A stretch of 64,000 nucleotides of DNA from Actinomadura sp. J1-007 (GTDB lineage Bacteria > Actinomycetota > Actinomycetes > Streptosporangiales > Streptosporangiaceae), in NCBI RefSeq assembly GCF_009793335.1, contig NZ_WING01000001.1, positions 3,968,001 to 4,032,000 on the forward strand, read 5' to 3'. The notes under the pieces were generated by a model. That model worked only from the letters and a program-made list of their open reading frames with translations, made no database searches and was not told the DNA's origin. Made by a program: the position numbers and the translations under genes. Positions 1 to 8,081 of the stretch are shown here, one piece after another. Each line of letters opens with the position of its first letter. Positions within the stretch are counted from its first letter, which is position 1.

Positions 1-1150
1 TGAGGATCTGGAAGACGTGCATCTGGCCCTTCCAGACCTGGAGTTCGCAGTCGGCGCCCGCCGCCGCGAGGGCCTCGGCGAGCGCCTCGGCCTCCGGGCG
101 CAGCACCTCGGCGCCGCCGACCTGGATCAGCACCGGCGGCGCCTCGTCCCATCCGCAGGTGAGCAGGGCCAGCCGCGGGTCGTCGAATCCGGCCGGCCCC
201 ACTACGAGACGCGCGACCCGTTGGGCCGCGGAGGCACTGATGTACGCGTCGCGCGTGCCGTGCTGGGCACGCGTGGACAGCTCGCAGGTCAGGTCGACCC
301 ACGGGGAGAACAGGACCGTCCCGGCGGGCCTCGGCAGGCCCGCGCGGCAGATCTCGGCGGTCAGCGCCGCCGCCAGGTGCCCGCCCGCCGAGTCGCCCGC
401 GACGACGATCCCGGACGCCGGGATCCCGCGCGTCAGCAGCCAGCGGTACGCGGCGAGCGCGTCCTCCAGCGGCGCCGGGAACGGGTGCTCGGGCGCGAGC
501 CGGTAGCGGGCCGCGAGCACCGGCAGGCCGGTGTCGAGCGCGAGCCGCGAGGTGATCGGCCGGTGCGTCCGCGGCGAGCACACGACGTACCCGCCGCCGT
601 GCAGGTAGAGGATCGCGCCGGGCGGCGACTCCTCCTCGGCGCCGCGGGTGACGACCCACTCGCCGACGACGGGACGGCGCACCCCGGCGACCTCGACCTG
701 CGGGTCGTACAGCGGCCGGACGCGCACCCGCTGGGTGTGCCGCATCAGCAGGGACGCGGCGTCCACGGTCGAGCGCGCGGTGCGCAGGCCGCGCGCGCGG
801 CCGGGCACGTGGTGCAGGAACGGGAAGACGCCGAGCCGGAGGGCACCGGAGATGGCGCGGCTGCGGACGCTCGGCCGCCGCTCACCGAACCGCCGCTCAC
901 CGAACGGCCGCTCGCCGAACGGATGTGCACCGGACGGCTGAGCCCCGGACGGCTGAGCCCCGGACGGGTGTGCGCCGGACGGGGGTGCGCCGGACGGGCG
1001 GGCCCCGGACGGGGGTGCTCCGGCCGGGCGGGTGCCGGGCGGGTGCTCGGACGGTTCGCCGTCGGGCGGCGCGGGCTGCGGGGTGGCCTGCGACCGGGGG
1101 GTCTGGGCGGCCTCGGTGCCGGCTGCCGTGCCGAGCGGCAGAGGGGTCAC
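1..1150 (-). CDS. Alpha/beta hydrolase (HSL-type esterase), partial, with Pro-rich repeat N-terminus
   Basis: Carboxylesterase/lipase of the hormone-sensitive-lipase type, cut by the left window edge. Visible on the minus strand are the oxyanion-hole motif LHGGGY (near 600), the nucleophile elbow GDSAGG (near 400) and a catalytic-Asp region DEAPPVLIQVGG; the His segment GQMHVFQIL reaches base 2. Before the catalytic domain lies a low-complexity arm of pentapeptides of the form G-A-x-P-S (about 890-1050), unusual for the family. Start is uncertain: GTG at 1150 (GGAG directly before it) or GTG at 1189; an in-frame TAA lies just upstream. No partner operon gene; acuC is divergent. Substrate cannot be inferred. 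Confidence 0.82.
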   Translation of the reverse strand, partial: MTPLPLGTAAGTEAAQTPRSQATPQPAPPDGEPSEHPPGTRPAGAPPSGARPSGAPPSGAHPSGAQPSGAQPSGAHPFGERPFGERRFGERRPSVRSRAISGALRLGVFPFLHHVPGRARGLRTARSTVDAASLLMRHTQRVRVRPLYDPQVEVAGVRRPVVGEWVVTRGAEEESPPGAILYLHGGGYVVCSPRTHRPITSRLALDTGLPVLAARYRLAPEHPFPAPLEDALAAYRWLLTRGIPASGIVVAGDSAGGHLAAALTAEICRAGLPRPAGTVLFSPWVDLTCELSTRAQHGTRDAYISASAAQRVARLVVGPAGFDDPRLALLTCGWDEAPPVLIQVGGAEVLRPEAEALAEALAAAGADCELQVWKGQMHVFQIL

Positions 1151-1390
1151 CTCCGCCGGGGCCGGGAGGGGAGTCGCGAGTCCATTCACACCCCATGTCG
1201 TGTTTCCGTGTTGTTACGTGGGATACCCATCCTTGGCGCTTTGTTCACGTCACAACTTCTTTACGACGTTCGGCGCGTCCGCCCGCGAGGCCGTTGCGAA
1301 CGGTCCGGGACCGTTCCGACCAGGGACGCGAGTACCGCGGTGCGGCTGTGATCCGGGCCACGCGGTCCGGCGGCGGGGCGGGACGGGCGA

Positions 1391-1396
1391 TAGCGT
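1391..1396 (+). promoter_or_regulatory. -10 element TAGCGT for leaderless acuC
   Basis: TAGCGT fits the actinobacterial TANNNT -10 hexamer and ends 6 bases before the acuC ATG, with no Shine-Dalgarno in between, the geometry expected of a leaderless transcript. No clear -35 box. Confidence 0.45.
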
Positions 1397-1402
1397 GAGC
1401 CC

Positions 1403-2647
1403 ATGAGCAGCGCCTCGTCCCCGGCACCCGAGAACTCCGGGCCCAGGCCCCAAGCCCCCGTCGGCTGCGGCCTCGACATCTTCTGGGACGACCGGCTCAC
1501 CTCGTACGACTTCGGCCCCGGCCACCCGATGAACCCGATCCGGGTCGAGCTGACCATGGCGCTCGCCCGCGAGCTCGGGGTCCCGGACCCGCCCAACGTG
1601 GCGACGCGGACGTTCGACGCGGCGTCCGACGAACTCCTCCGCACGGTGCACGAGGAGGAGTACATCGCGGCGGTCAGGCACGCCGGGGCGACCGGGCTGA
1701 CCGAGCCGCGGCACGGCCTCGGCACCCCGGACAACCCGGTCTTCCTCGGCATGCACGAGGCGTCCGCGCTGGTCGTCGGCGGTTCGGTCGCCGCGGCCGA
1801 GGCGGTGTGGACGGGCCGCGCCGAGCACGCCGCCAACATCGCGGGCGGCCTCCACCACGCGCTGCGCGGCGCCGCGAGCGGGTTCTGCGTCTACAACGAC
1901 CCGGCCGTCGCGATCGCCCGGCTGCTCGCCTCCGGCGCCGAACGCGTCGCGTACGTCGACATCGACGTCCACCACGGCGACGGCGTGCAGGCCGCGTTCT
2001 ACGACGACCCCCGGGTGCTGACGATCAGCCTCCACGAGACGCCGCGCACGCTGTTCCCCGGCACCGGCTTCCCGAACGAGTCCGGCGGGCCCGGCGCGGA
2101 GGGCACCGCGGTCAACGTCGCGCTCCCGCCCGGCACCGGCGACGCGCCCTGGCTGCGGGCGTTCGACGCCGTCGTGCCGCCGCTGCTGCGCGCGTTCGGC
2201 CCGCAGGTCCTGGTCACGCAGCACGGCGCCGACGCGCACTCGCTCGACCCGCTCGCGCACCTGATCCTCAGCGTGGACGGCCAGCGGACCGCCTACTCCT
2301 GGCTGCACCGGCTCGCGCACGAGACCGCGGGCGGCCGGTGGGTGGTGACCGGGGGCGGCGGCTACGAGCTGGTGCAGGTCGTTCCTCGCGCGTGGACCCA
2401 CCTGCTGGCGGAGGCGGCGGGAGCGCCGATCCCGCCCGAGACGCAGACGCCCGACGGGTGGCGCGAGTTCGTGCGGCAGCGCACCGAGGAGGTCGCGCCC
2501 CGCCGGATGACCGATGGCACGAACGTCGTGGAGGTGCACACGTGGGGGGAAGGCTACGACCCGGCGAACCCGGTCGACCAGGCGGTGCTGGCGACCCGGA
2601 GGGCGGTGTTCCCCGAACACGGCCTGGACCCCATGAGCGACCTGTGA
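1403..2647 (+). CDS. acuC: Acetoin utilization protein AcuC (class I/II-type histone deacetylase fold)
   Basis: 414-residue zinc amidohydrolase of the arginase/deacetylase fold. AcuC proteins deacetylate acetyl-CoA synthetase in Bacillus; actinobacterial relatives are assumed to act similarly on acetylated metabolic enzymes. Visible family features: GHPMNPIR near the N-terminus, HEEEYI, the metal/charge-relay stretch YVDIDVHHGDGVQ (about residue 185), a substrate-pocket SLHE, and VTQHGADAH with a later GGGGYE. Length is typical. The ATG has no ribosome binding site but sits 6 bases after a -10 hexamer. The stop overlaps the GTG start of the phosphatase gene (GTGA), so the two are translationally coupled, a pairing also seen in Streptomyces. 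Confidence 0.9.
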   Translation: MSSASSPAPENSGPRPQAPVGCGLDIFWDDRLTSYDFGPGHPMNPIRVELTMALARELGVPDPPNVATRTFDAASDELLRTVHEEEYIAAVRHAGATGLTEPRHGLGTPDNPVFLGMHEASALVVGGSVAAAEAVWTGRAEHAANIAGGLHHALRGAASGFCVYNDPAVAIARLLASGAERVAYVDIDVHHGDGVQAAFYDDPRVLTISLHETPRTLFPGTGFPNESGGPGAEGTAVNVALPPGTGDAPWLRAFDAVVPPLLRAFGPQVLVTQHGADAHSLDPLAHLILSVDGQRTAYSWLHRLAHETAGGRWVVTGGGGYELVQVVPRAWTHLLAEAAGAPIPPETQTPDGWREFVRQRTEEVAPRRMTDGTNVVEVHTWGEGYDPANPVDQAVLATRRAVFPEHGLDPMSDL

Positions 2648-3626
2648 CCGGCCTCGGAGCGGCGGGCCGTCCGGAGGCCGCCGACGCGCCGTCGCGTCCC
2701 GACCTGCGCGCGCACCTCGTCCGGACGATGATCGCGGGCGAGGTCGCCACCCCGCGCCAGAACAACCTGCTGCACTACCGGCGGATGGCGGCCGGCCACC
2801 CGTACTACCAGTTCGGCCTGGAGCTCAAGCCCTCGTGGACCGAGCGGACCGTGCTGGAGATGATGGTCGAGCGCTGCGGCGTCGATCCCGACCCCCGGCA
2901 CGTCTACGGCGACGACACGATCGACCCCGACCTCACCATCGACGCGCTGGAGGCGATGGGCGACCGCATCGGCGAGGCCGCGCGCCGCCGCGAGACGGTC
3001 GTGGTCGCCACCGGCCACCCCGCCACGCTGACGCCCCTCTACCAGGCGGTGGCCCGCGCGCTCGCCGGACGCGGGTGCCGCGTGCTGACGCCCGCCGACG
3101 GCTGGACGTACGAGATCGACGTCTCGTACCACGGCACCGAGACGCGCCGCCTCGTCTACGCGCCCGGCGGCGTCGCGATGCTGGAGGACGAGAGCGGCCT
3201 GACCCAGCACACCCACGACCCCCACCCGATGAACGCCATGCTCGACGAGCTGGCCCGTACCGGCGGAGCGCCCGCGTCCGGGCCGGAGCCGGCGCCGCTT
3301 CCGCGCCGCGTGACGAGGGGCTGAAGGGGGCGCGCGGGGGCGGCGCCATCGGTGAGGAGGGGGCCGCCGTTACCGCCGACACGGACATAGCGGGCGCTAA
3401 ACGCGAGGATTGGCCGGATCTGGCCATCGCCGACCACGGCTGGGCTGGCGCGGCCGGTCAGGCGGGCATCGACACGGTCGGATTCGCGGACTGTAACGAC
3501 CCCGCGCTGTTCGCGGGCGCCGCCGAAGGCAAGATCGACGTGGTCGTTCCGCTGGACGACGGCATATCTCCGCACCATTACGCCCCTTTGACGGCTTATC
3601 TGCTCGCCCGCGCCGGGCTCGGCTGA
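2644..3626 (+). CDS. Actinobacterial phosphatase, reading frame interrupted near 3300
   Basis: The first frame (2644-3324) starts at GTG overlapping the acuC stop and holds the family's N-terminal two thirds: HLVRTMIAGEVATPRQNN, YGDDTIDPDLT, VVVATGHP and THDPHPMNAML. It ends in TGA at 3324. The missing C-terminus, IADHGWAGAAGQAGID, then GFADCNDPALF and TVPLDD-like VVVPLDD to TAYLLARAGLG, follows in the next frame up to 3626 without any usable start codon. From memory of streptomycete homologues of about 270 aa these are one protein. The join lies in a G-rich linker (about 3265-3400) that is about 45 codons longer than I expect for the family. One missing base would restore it; sequencing error or true pseudogene cannot be told apart here. 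Confidence 0.7.
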
Positions 3627-3667
3627 CCCGCCGCGGGCTCCGAAATGCCCGCGGAACGCCCGTTCGG

Positions 3668-3686
3668 ACGTCACTGCGTGTGACGT
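3668..3686. promoter_or_regulatory. Palindrome ACGTCAC-N5-GTGACGT upstream of the bdtA-like gene
   Basis: Perfect 7-base arms around TGCGT in the intergenic region. The core TCACTGCGTGTGA matches the BldD box TNACNC(A/T)GNGTNA at all defined positions except two central ones. bdtA is a known BldD target in Streptomyces, so a BldD-type operator is conceivable, but it sits about 290 bases from the gene start. Confidence 0.35.
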
Positions 3687-3875
3687 AACGGCCGTAGCGT
3701 GGCGTCTGCGCCCGCGCGGAGCCCTCGTTGGCGCCTGAGTCGCAGGTCACCGCGTGGTTTCGGTTGACAACGGTTCGCCGCCTCACGCCCGGTGCGGTCA
3801 GACCCACGCTGCGTGCGGGACGACAATGTGTCCGGTCGGTCAGGTCCGGATACGGAAATGGGTGGAACTCCCCTC

Positions 3876-3903
3876 TTGCGACTGTCGATACACGATTTAC
3901 GCT
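3876..3903 (+). promoter_or_regulatory. Candidate promoter TTGCGA-N16-TACGCT for the bdtA-like gene
   Basis: Hexamers resemble SigA-type TTGACN/TANNNT with 16 bases between. Downstream at 3921-3934 lies GTGATCAAAGTCAC, a GTGA-N6-TCAC dyad of the Crp type that would overlap the early transcript. The rest of the 349-base gap (3627-3975) shows only the palindrome at 3668. Confidence 0.4.
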
Positions 3904-3975
3904 GGGGGAAGTACACGTGCGTGATCAAAGTCACCCAAAGGGCCGGTGCGCGGCACGTGTGGAAGAGGGCGTCCG

Positions 3976-4179
3976 ATGAGCTCAGGCGAGCGACCTCTCA
4001 GCGAGGTCAGGTTCCTGACTGTGGCCGAAGTGGCGGCGGTGATGCGGGTGTCCAAGATGACCGTCTACCGTCTCGTCCACTCAGGCGAGCTGCCCGCGAT
4101 CCGCGTGGGCCGCTCGTTCCGAGTTCCCGAGCAGGCCGTTCACGACTACCTGCGCGAAGCGTACATCGAAGCCGGATAA
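3976..4179 (+). CDS. bdtA: BdtA-like MerR/excisionase-fold DNA-binding protein (Rv0500A type)
   Basis: 67-residue winged helix-turn-helix protein of the BldC/excisionase family. Motifs: LTVAEVAAVMRVSKMTVYRL (recognition helix, about residues 12-31), then GELPAIRVGRSFRVPEQAV, the wing and basic patch. It differs from bldC elsewhere in this window mainly by 'SKMTVYRLVHSG' in place of 'DPKTVTRWAAAG'. ATG at 3976 has GGAAGAGGG 6 bases upstream; an in-frame ATG at 3946 lacks one. In Mycobacterium and Streptomyces the homologue sits beside bS22 and the epimerase exactly as here. Symbol given by synteny and family resemblance to Streptomyces BdtA. Confidence 0.85.
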   Translation: MSSGERPLSEVRFLTVAEVAAVMRVSKMTVYRLVHSGELPAIRVGRSFRVPEQAVHDYLREAYIEAG

Positions 4180-4901
4180 CGTCCGTTCCCGCGAATGCGG
4201 GGACGTTCCGGGGGGTAGTGGCGGGGCATGCACCATGACCCCGTCGCCAGCTCCACACCCGGCCGTGCAGGGGGCTCCGGCGCGGATCCGACGATCCGCG
4301 GCGGAAGCTGGGGAACACTCCCCGCACCAGCGGGGACGAGCCGAGAAGACAGGCCGGCCGGCGACCGCGAGGCCGCCGGTACCGGTGTCCGGGGGGTCGG
4401 CGGCATCGACGATGCCCGCCGCGCGCCCCGGCGCCGGGGACGGCAGTGGACAGGGCACCGGGCGGGGGCCGCCGCGAGGCGGTGCCCGCCGGTGACTCCC
4501 ATGACGGCGAGCGCGGCGACGGACGCGGCGGCGAACGCCTCGGCGGACGCGACGCCGAATGCGATACCGAACGCGATACCGCAGGCGACCGTGACGGTGA
4601 CGTCCGCCACGGCGGCGTCCATGACGGCGGCGGCTGTGCCGGTCGCGTCGATGAGAGCCGGGTCCGTGACGGCTTGCGCGCGGGGAGCGCGCATGGAGTC
4701 GAACGCCGGGGCGGCTGAGACGGCGAGCACGACGGCGCGTTCGGCGGTGCGCTCGGTGGCGCGCGACCGGACGGGCGCGGGAACGGGGACGGCGACGCGT
4801 TCCCCCGAGGGCTCGGGAACGGGTGCGGCGACGCGTTCCTCCGAAGGGGCGGGAACGGGGCCCGCGACGTGGGCGGGCGCCCGGCCGGTGACCGGCGGCA
4901 T
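4146..4901 (-). CDS. Unrecognised protein with Pro/Glu-rich N-terminus and one hydrophobic segment
   Basis: I do not recognise a family. The minus-strand frame from ATG 4901 has third positions more than 90 % G/C down to about 4480, which supports real coding in this strand. The N-terminus is rich in VPxP and SEER-like repeats (PAPSEERVA, PEPSGERVA); a hydrophobic stretch VACGIAFGIAFGVASAEAF follows around residues 105-125, then VAALAVMGVTGG. Beyond about 4470 the coding signature appears to move to the next minus frame (AGIVDAADPPDTGTGG), so a one-base deletion is likely and the true C-terminus is unknown. GGAGG precedes ATG 4901; GTG 4910 is an alternative. Divergent from bS22. Confidence 0.4.
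   Translation of the reverse strand: MPPVTGRAPAHVAGPVPAPSEERVAAPVPEPSGERVAVPVPAPVRSRATERTAERAVVLAVSAAPAFDSMRAPRAQAVTDPALIDATGTAAAVMDAAVADVTVTVACGIAFGIAFGVASAEAFAAASVAALAVMGVTGGHRLAAAPARCPVHCRPRRRGARRASSMPPTPRTPVPAASRSPAGLSSRLVPAGAGSVPQLPPRIVGSAPEPPARPGVELATGSWCMPRHYPPERPRIRGNGRYPASMYASRR
4281..4300. terminator. Hairpin between convergent genes
   Basis: CGCGGATC and GATCCGCG pair as a perfect 8-base stem around CGAC. Two further hairpins lie close by: 4180-4205, directly after the bdtA-like stop codon, and CCCCGC-ACCA-GCGGGG at 4320-4335. No U-tract follows, as usual in actinomycetes. They may form a bidirectional terminator. Confidence 0.4.
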
Positions 4902-5017
4902 GACCTCCACCGGTACAGCGGTACCCTTGGGCAGCGGCCCGTGTACGCCCGCCGAGTCATGCTCGCATGCGCCACAGCCGTCTCCTGCACAACTCCCGAC
5001 ACGTCGAGCGAGGTCTC

Positions 5018-5116
5018 GTGGGCTCTGTCATCAAGAAGCGCCGCAAGCGGATGGCCAAGAAGAAGCACCGCAAGCTGCTGAAGAAGACGCGCATCCAGCG
5101 TCGCAACAAGAAGTAA
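5018..5116 (+). CDS. Ribosomal protein bS22 (AURKAIP1/COX24-domain peptide)
   Basis: 32-residue, extremely basic peptide starting VGSVIKKRRKRMAKKKHRK and ending IQRRNKK. It matches the small subunit protein bS22 described in mycobacterial ribosomes (33 aa) and annotated in other actinobacteria as an AURKAIP1/COX24 domain protein. The start is GTG at 5018 with GAGCGAGG upstream. It lies between the bdtA-like gene and the epimerase, as in Mycobacterium (Rv0500A-Rv0500B-Rv0501). A TACCCT hexamer at 4922-4927 may be the -10 of its promoter. Confidence 0.92.
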   Translation: MGSVIKKRRKRMAKKKHRKLLKKTRIQRRNKK

Positions 5117-5154
5117 ACACGCCTGCCACTCAGCCGTAAGGGGTGGGGCGCACA

Positions 5155-6192
5155 GTGTCCTCCATGCCCGCCGCCGCGGCCCGTGTCGTACTTGTCACGG
5201 GCGTCTCCCGTTTCCTGGGGGCGCGGGTCGCGAACACCCTCCAAGCCGACCCCGGAATCGAGCGGGTCATCGGCGTGGACACGGTCCCACCCTCGACACC
5301 GCTCGGCCGCACCGAGTTCGTGCGCGTGGACATCCGCACGCCGAGCATCGCCAAGATCATCGCCACGGCCGAGGTCGACACGGTGGTGCACCTGAACCTG
5401 GTGACCTCCCAGACGGTCTCCCGGGCGAAGGTCAAGGAGTTCAACGTCATCGGCACGATGCAGCTCCTCGCGGCGTGCCAGCGCTCGCCCGACATGCGCA
5501 AGCTCGTGGTGCGCTCGTCGGCCGCGGTCTACGGCTCCTCGCCGATGGACCCGGCGGTGTTCACCGAACGCGACGAGCCCGTCGAGGCGCCCACCTCCGG
5601 CTACGCCAAGGACGCGGTCGAGGTCGAGGGCTACGTGCGCGGCCTGCGGCGCCGCCGCGGCGACCTCACGGTGTCGGTGCTGCGGTTCGCCAACTTCCTC
5701 GGGCCGGGCGTCGACTCCCCGCTGACCCGCTACCTGACCATGCCGGTCGTCCCGACGGTGCTGGGCTTCGACCCGCGCCTCCAGTTCCTGCACGAGGACG
5801 ACGGGGTCGAGGTGCTGCGCCGGATGACGGTCGAGGACCACCCCGGCTGCTTCAACGTCGCGGGCGACGGCGTGCTGCTGCTGTCGCAGGCGCTGCGCCG
5901 GGCGGGACGGCCCTACGTGCCGGTCCCCGCGCCGTCGATGTCGATGCTCGGCGACCTCGGGCGCAGGTTCGGCGGCATGTCCGGGTTCTCGCCCGAGCTG
6001 CTGCGCTGGCTGACGTACGGCCGGGTCATCGACAACACCGCGCTGGTCAACGAGCTGGCATGGCGTCCCAAGCACGGCTCGGAGGCGGCGCTCGCCGACT
6101 TCCTGTCGGCGCGCGCCCCGGGGCCCGGCGTGCCGCTCCAGCTCTTCGACCGGCTGACCGCCGCGTTCTCCCGAGGAGGTCCACCAGGATGA
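5155..6192 (+). CDS. NAD-dependent epimerase/dehydratase (Rv0501/GalE2 type)
   Basis: Extended short-chain dehydrogenase of about 345 residues. The Rossmann nucleotide loop VTGVSRFLGARVA is near the N-terminus, DIRTPSIAK and HLNLV follow, and the catalytic region reads SSAAVYGSSP with SGYAKDAVE (Tyr-x-x-x-Lys). The substrate is unknown; the mycobacterial homologue is called a UDP-glucose epimerase by similarity only. GTG 5155 is chosen because AAGGGG lies 11 bases upstream; GTG 5143 and ATG 5164 are possible. The stop overlaps the next ATG (ATGA), making it an operon with the acyltransferase. Confidence 0.85.
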   Translation: MSSMPAAAARVVLVTGVSRFLGARVANTLQADPGIERVIGVDTVPPSTPLGRTEFVRVDIRTPSIAKIIATAEVDTVVHLNLVTSQTVSRAKVKEFNVIGTMQLLAACQRSPDMRKLVVRSSAAVYGSSPMDPAVFTERDEPVEAPTSGYAKDAVEVEGYVRGLRRRRGDLTVSVLRFANFLGPGVDSPLTRYLTMPVVPTVLGFDPRLQFLHEDDGVEVLRRMTVEDHPGCFNVAGDGVLLLSQALRRAGRPYVPVPAPSMSMLGDLGRRFGGMSGFSPELLRWLTYGRVIDNTALVNELAWRPKHGSEAALADFLSARAPGPGVPLQLFDRLTAAFSRGGPPG

Positions 6193-7136
6193 ACGCCCAC
6201 CACGAGCGGCGCCTGGACGGGGACCGCGAGGACGAGGGGGCGCGGGTGATCCCGCTCGACTCCGCCCGTTCCGACGGGCACCGGCGCGGGCCGGACGAGC
6301 GCGGGGCGCTGGAGCGCGGGATCGCGTCGGGGCTGGCGTTCCTGCGCCGCCGCATCGCGGGGGAGTACGAGGTCGACGAGTTCGGCTACGACCCCGACTT
6401 CAACGCCGCGGTGATGCTGCCCGTCGCGCGGGCCTTGTACGAGCGGTGGTTCCGGGTCGAGTTGCTCGGTCTCGACAACGTTCCGGAGAAGGGCGGCGCG
6501 TTGCTCGTCGCCAACCACTCGGGCACCGTGCCGCTCGACGGGCTCATGCTGTCGGTGGCCGTGCACGACCACGCCGACCGCGCGCTACGGCTGCTCGGGG
6601 CCGACCTGGTCTACCAGCTCCCGCTGCTCGGCCACCTGTCGCGCAAGGCCGGGCACACGCTCGCGTGCCCCGCCGACGCGGCCCGGCTGCTCGGCAAGGG
6701 CGAGCTCGTCGGCGTGTTCCCGGAGGGGTTCAAGGGCGTCGGCAAGCCGTTCGCCGACCGCTACAAGCTCCAGCGCTTCGGCCGCGGCGGATTCGTGGAG
6801 ACGGCGCTGCGCGCCGGCGTCCCGATCATCCCGTGCGCGATCGTCGGGGCCGAGGAGATCTATCCCAAGATCGCCGACCTGAGGCCGCTGGCCCGGCTGC
6901 TCGGCCTGCCCTACTTCCCGATCACCCCGACGTTCCCGCTGCTCGGCGCGGCCGGGCTGCTGCCGCTGCCGTCCAAGTGGATGATCCGGTTCGGCGAGCC
7001 GATGCCGCTGGAGGAGTACGGCGAGGACGCGGCCGACGACCCGATGACGGTGTTCAACATCACCGACCACGTCCGCGAGAACGTCCAGCAGATGCTCTAC
7101 GACACGCTCCTGCGCCGGGGCCCCGCCTTCTTCTGA
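6189..7136 (+). CDS. Lysophospholipid acyltransferase, PlsC family (Rv0502 type)
   Basis: 315-residue 1-acyl-glycerol-3-phosphate-type acyltransferase at the inner membrane face. The catalytic motif NHSGTVPLD (the NHx4D form is stretched here as NHx5D) is near residue 108, and the acceptor motif FPEGFKGVGK near residue 178. A polar N-terminal arm of about 65 residues precedes the domain. The start ATG overlaps the epimerase stop and GGAGG lies 9 bases upstream. The coupled epimerase-acyltransferase pair suggests a shared role in envelope lipid or glycolipid synthesis; this is inference from neighbourhood. Confidence 0.87.
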   Translation: MNAHHERRLDGDREDEGARVIPLDSARSDGHRRGPDERGALERGIASGLAFLRRRIAGEYEVDEFGYDPDFNAAVMLPVARALYERWFRVELLGLDNVPEKGGALLVANHSGTVPLDGLMLSVAVHDHADRALRLLGADLVYQLPLLGHLSRKAGHTLACPADAARLLGKGELVGVFPEGFKGVGKPFADRYKLQRFGRGGFVETALRAGVPIIPCAIVGAEEIYPKIADLRPLARLLGLPYFPITPTFPLLGAAGLLPLPSKWMIRFGEPMPLEEYGEDAADDPMTVFNITDHVRENVQQMLYDTLLRRGPAFF

Positions 7137-7192
7137 CCTTTCCGGCCCTTCTGGACGGCCGCCGCCCCGCCGAGCGCCGGGACGCCCGCGGG

Positions 7193-8067
7193 TCAGCGGG
7201 AGTAGTGGCGGCGCAGGGCGATGCCCGCGGCGACGCCGCCCGCCAGCGCGCCGGCGCCCGCCGCGGCGGGCAGGGCGACCATCGTCACCTTGCGGCCGGT
7301 GCGGAAGTCGTGGATCGGCCAGCCGTTCTCCTTGGCGTGGTCGCGCAGGTCGGCGTCGGGGTTGACGGCGTGCGGGTGCCCGACGACGGTGAGCATCGGC
7401 AGGTCGTTGACCGAGTCGCTGTACGCCGAGCAGCGCGCGAGGTCGAGGCCCTCGCGCTGGGCCAGGGCCCGTACCGCCTCGGCCTTGGCGGGCCGTGCAG
7501 CAGGTTGCCGACGAGCCGTCCGGTGTAGACGCCGCCGCGGGTCTCGGCCACGGTGCCGAGCGCGCCGGTCAGCCCGAGCCGGTGCGCGATCGTGCGCGCC
7601 ACCTCCACCGGCGTCGCGGTGACCAGCCACACCTGCTGGCCCGCGTCCAGGTGCTGGAGGGCGAGGGTGCGGGTGCCGTGCCAGATCCGGTCGGCCATCA
7701 CCTCGTCGTAGATCTCCTCGCTGAGCCGGACGATCTTGTCGACGCGCTGCCCGGCGACGAACGCGAGCGCGGCCTCCTTGGCGCTGCCGATGTGCTCGTG
7801 GTTCTCGGTGCCGCGCAGCCGGAACGCGGCCTGGCCCCACGCGAACATCGCCAGGTCGCGCGCCGTGAACAGCTTGCGGGACGCCAGCCCGCGCGCGAAG
7901 TAGTAGATCGACGCGCCGCGCATCATCGTGTTGTCGACGTCGAAGAACGCCGCCGCCGTCGGGTCGGGGTCGGGGAGCGGGCGGTTCGGCCCGGTGGCCG
8001 CCGCGGCCGCCGCCTCCCCGGCGCTCACGTGGTCGTTCTCCTTGCCGCGCTGCCAGAATCGCCGCAT
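7193..8067 (-). CDS. HAD-IB family phosphatase (SerB-like), frameshift near 7490
   Basis: Haloacid dehalogenase hydrolase related to phosphoserine phosphatase SerB and mycobacterial Rv0505c. First frame: nucleophile motif AAFFDVDNTMMRGAS and motif II VTATPVEVA. After GRLVGNLLHGP the protein continues in the next frame with PAKAEAVRALAQREG, motif IV AYSDSVNDLPML (acidic pair) and a C-terminal hydrophobic tail ending RRHYSR. The break falls at 7489-7490, where GGCCCGCC needs one more G (GGCCCGGCC). ATG 8067 is the natural start. Converges on the acyltransferase. It probably encodes one intact protein of about 291 aa if the deletion is a sequencing error. Confidence 0.78.
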
Positions 8068-8081
8068 GGCCCCGAGCCTAG

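Noticed and set aside
1241..1255. TTGTTCACGTCACAA as a Rex operator between the esterase and acuC
   Set aside because: Only the outer TTGT/ACAA arms are symmetric; the inner bases do not match the Rex consensus.
4180..4340. Two short hairpins (TTCCCGC-GAAT-GCGGGGA and CTCCCCGC-ACCA-GCGGGGA) resembling type I-E CRISPR repeats
   Set aside because: Only two copies, centres about 133 bases apart (not a multiple of the 61-base unit), sequences differ outside the stem, and there is no cas gene in the window. Better read as terminator hairpins.
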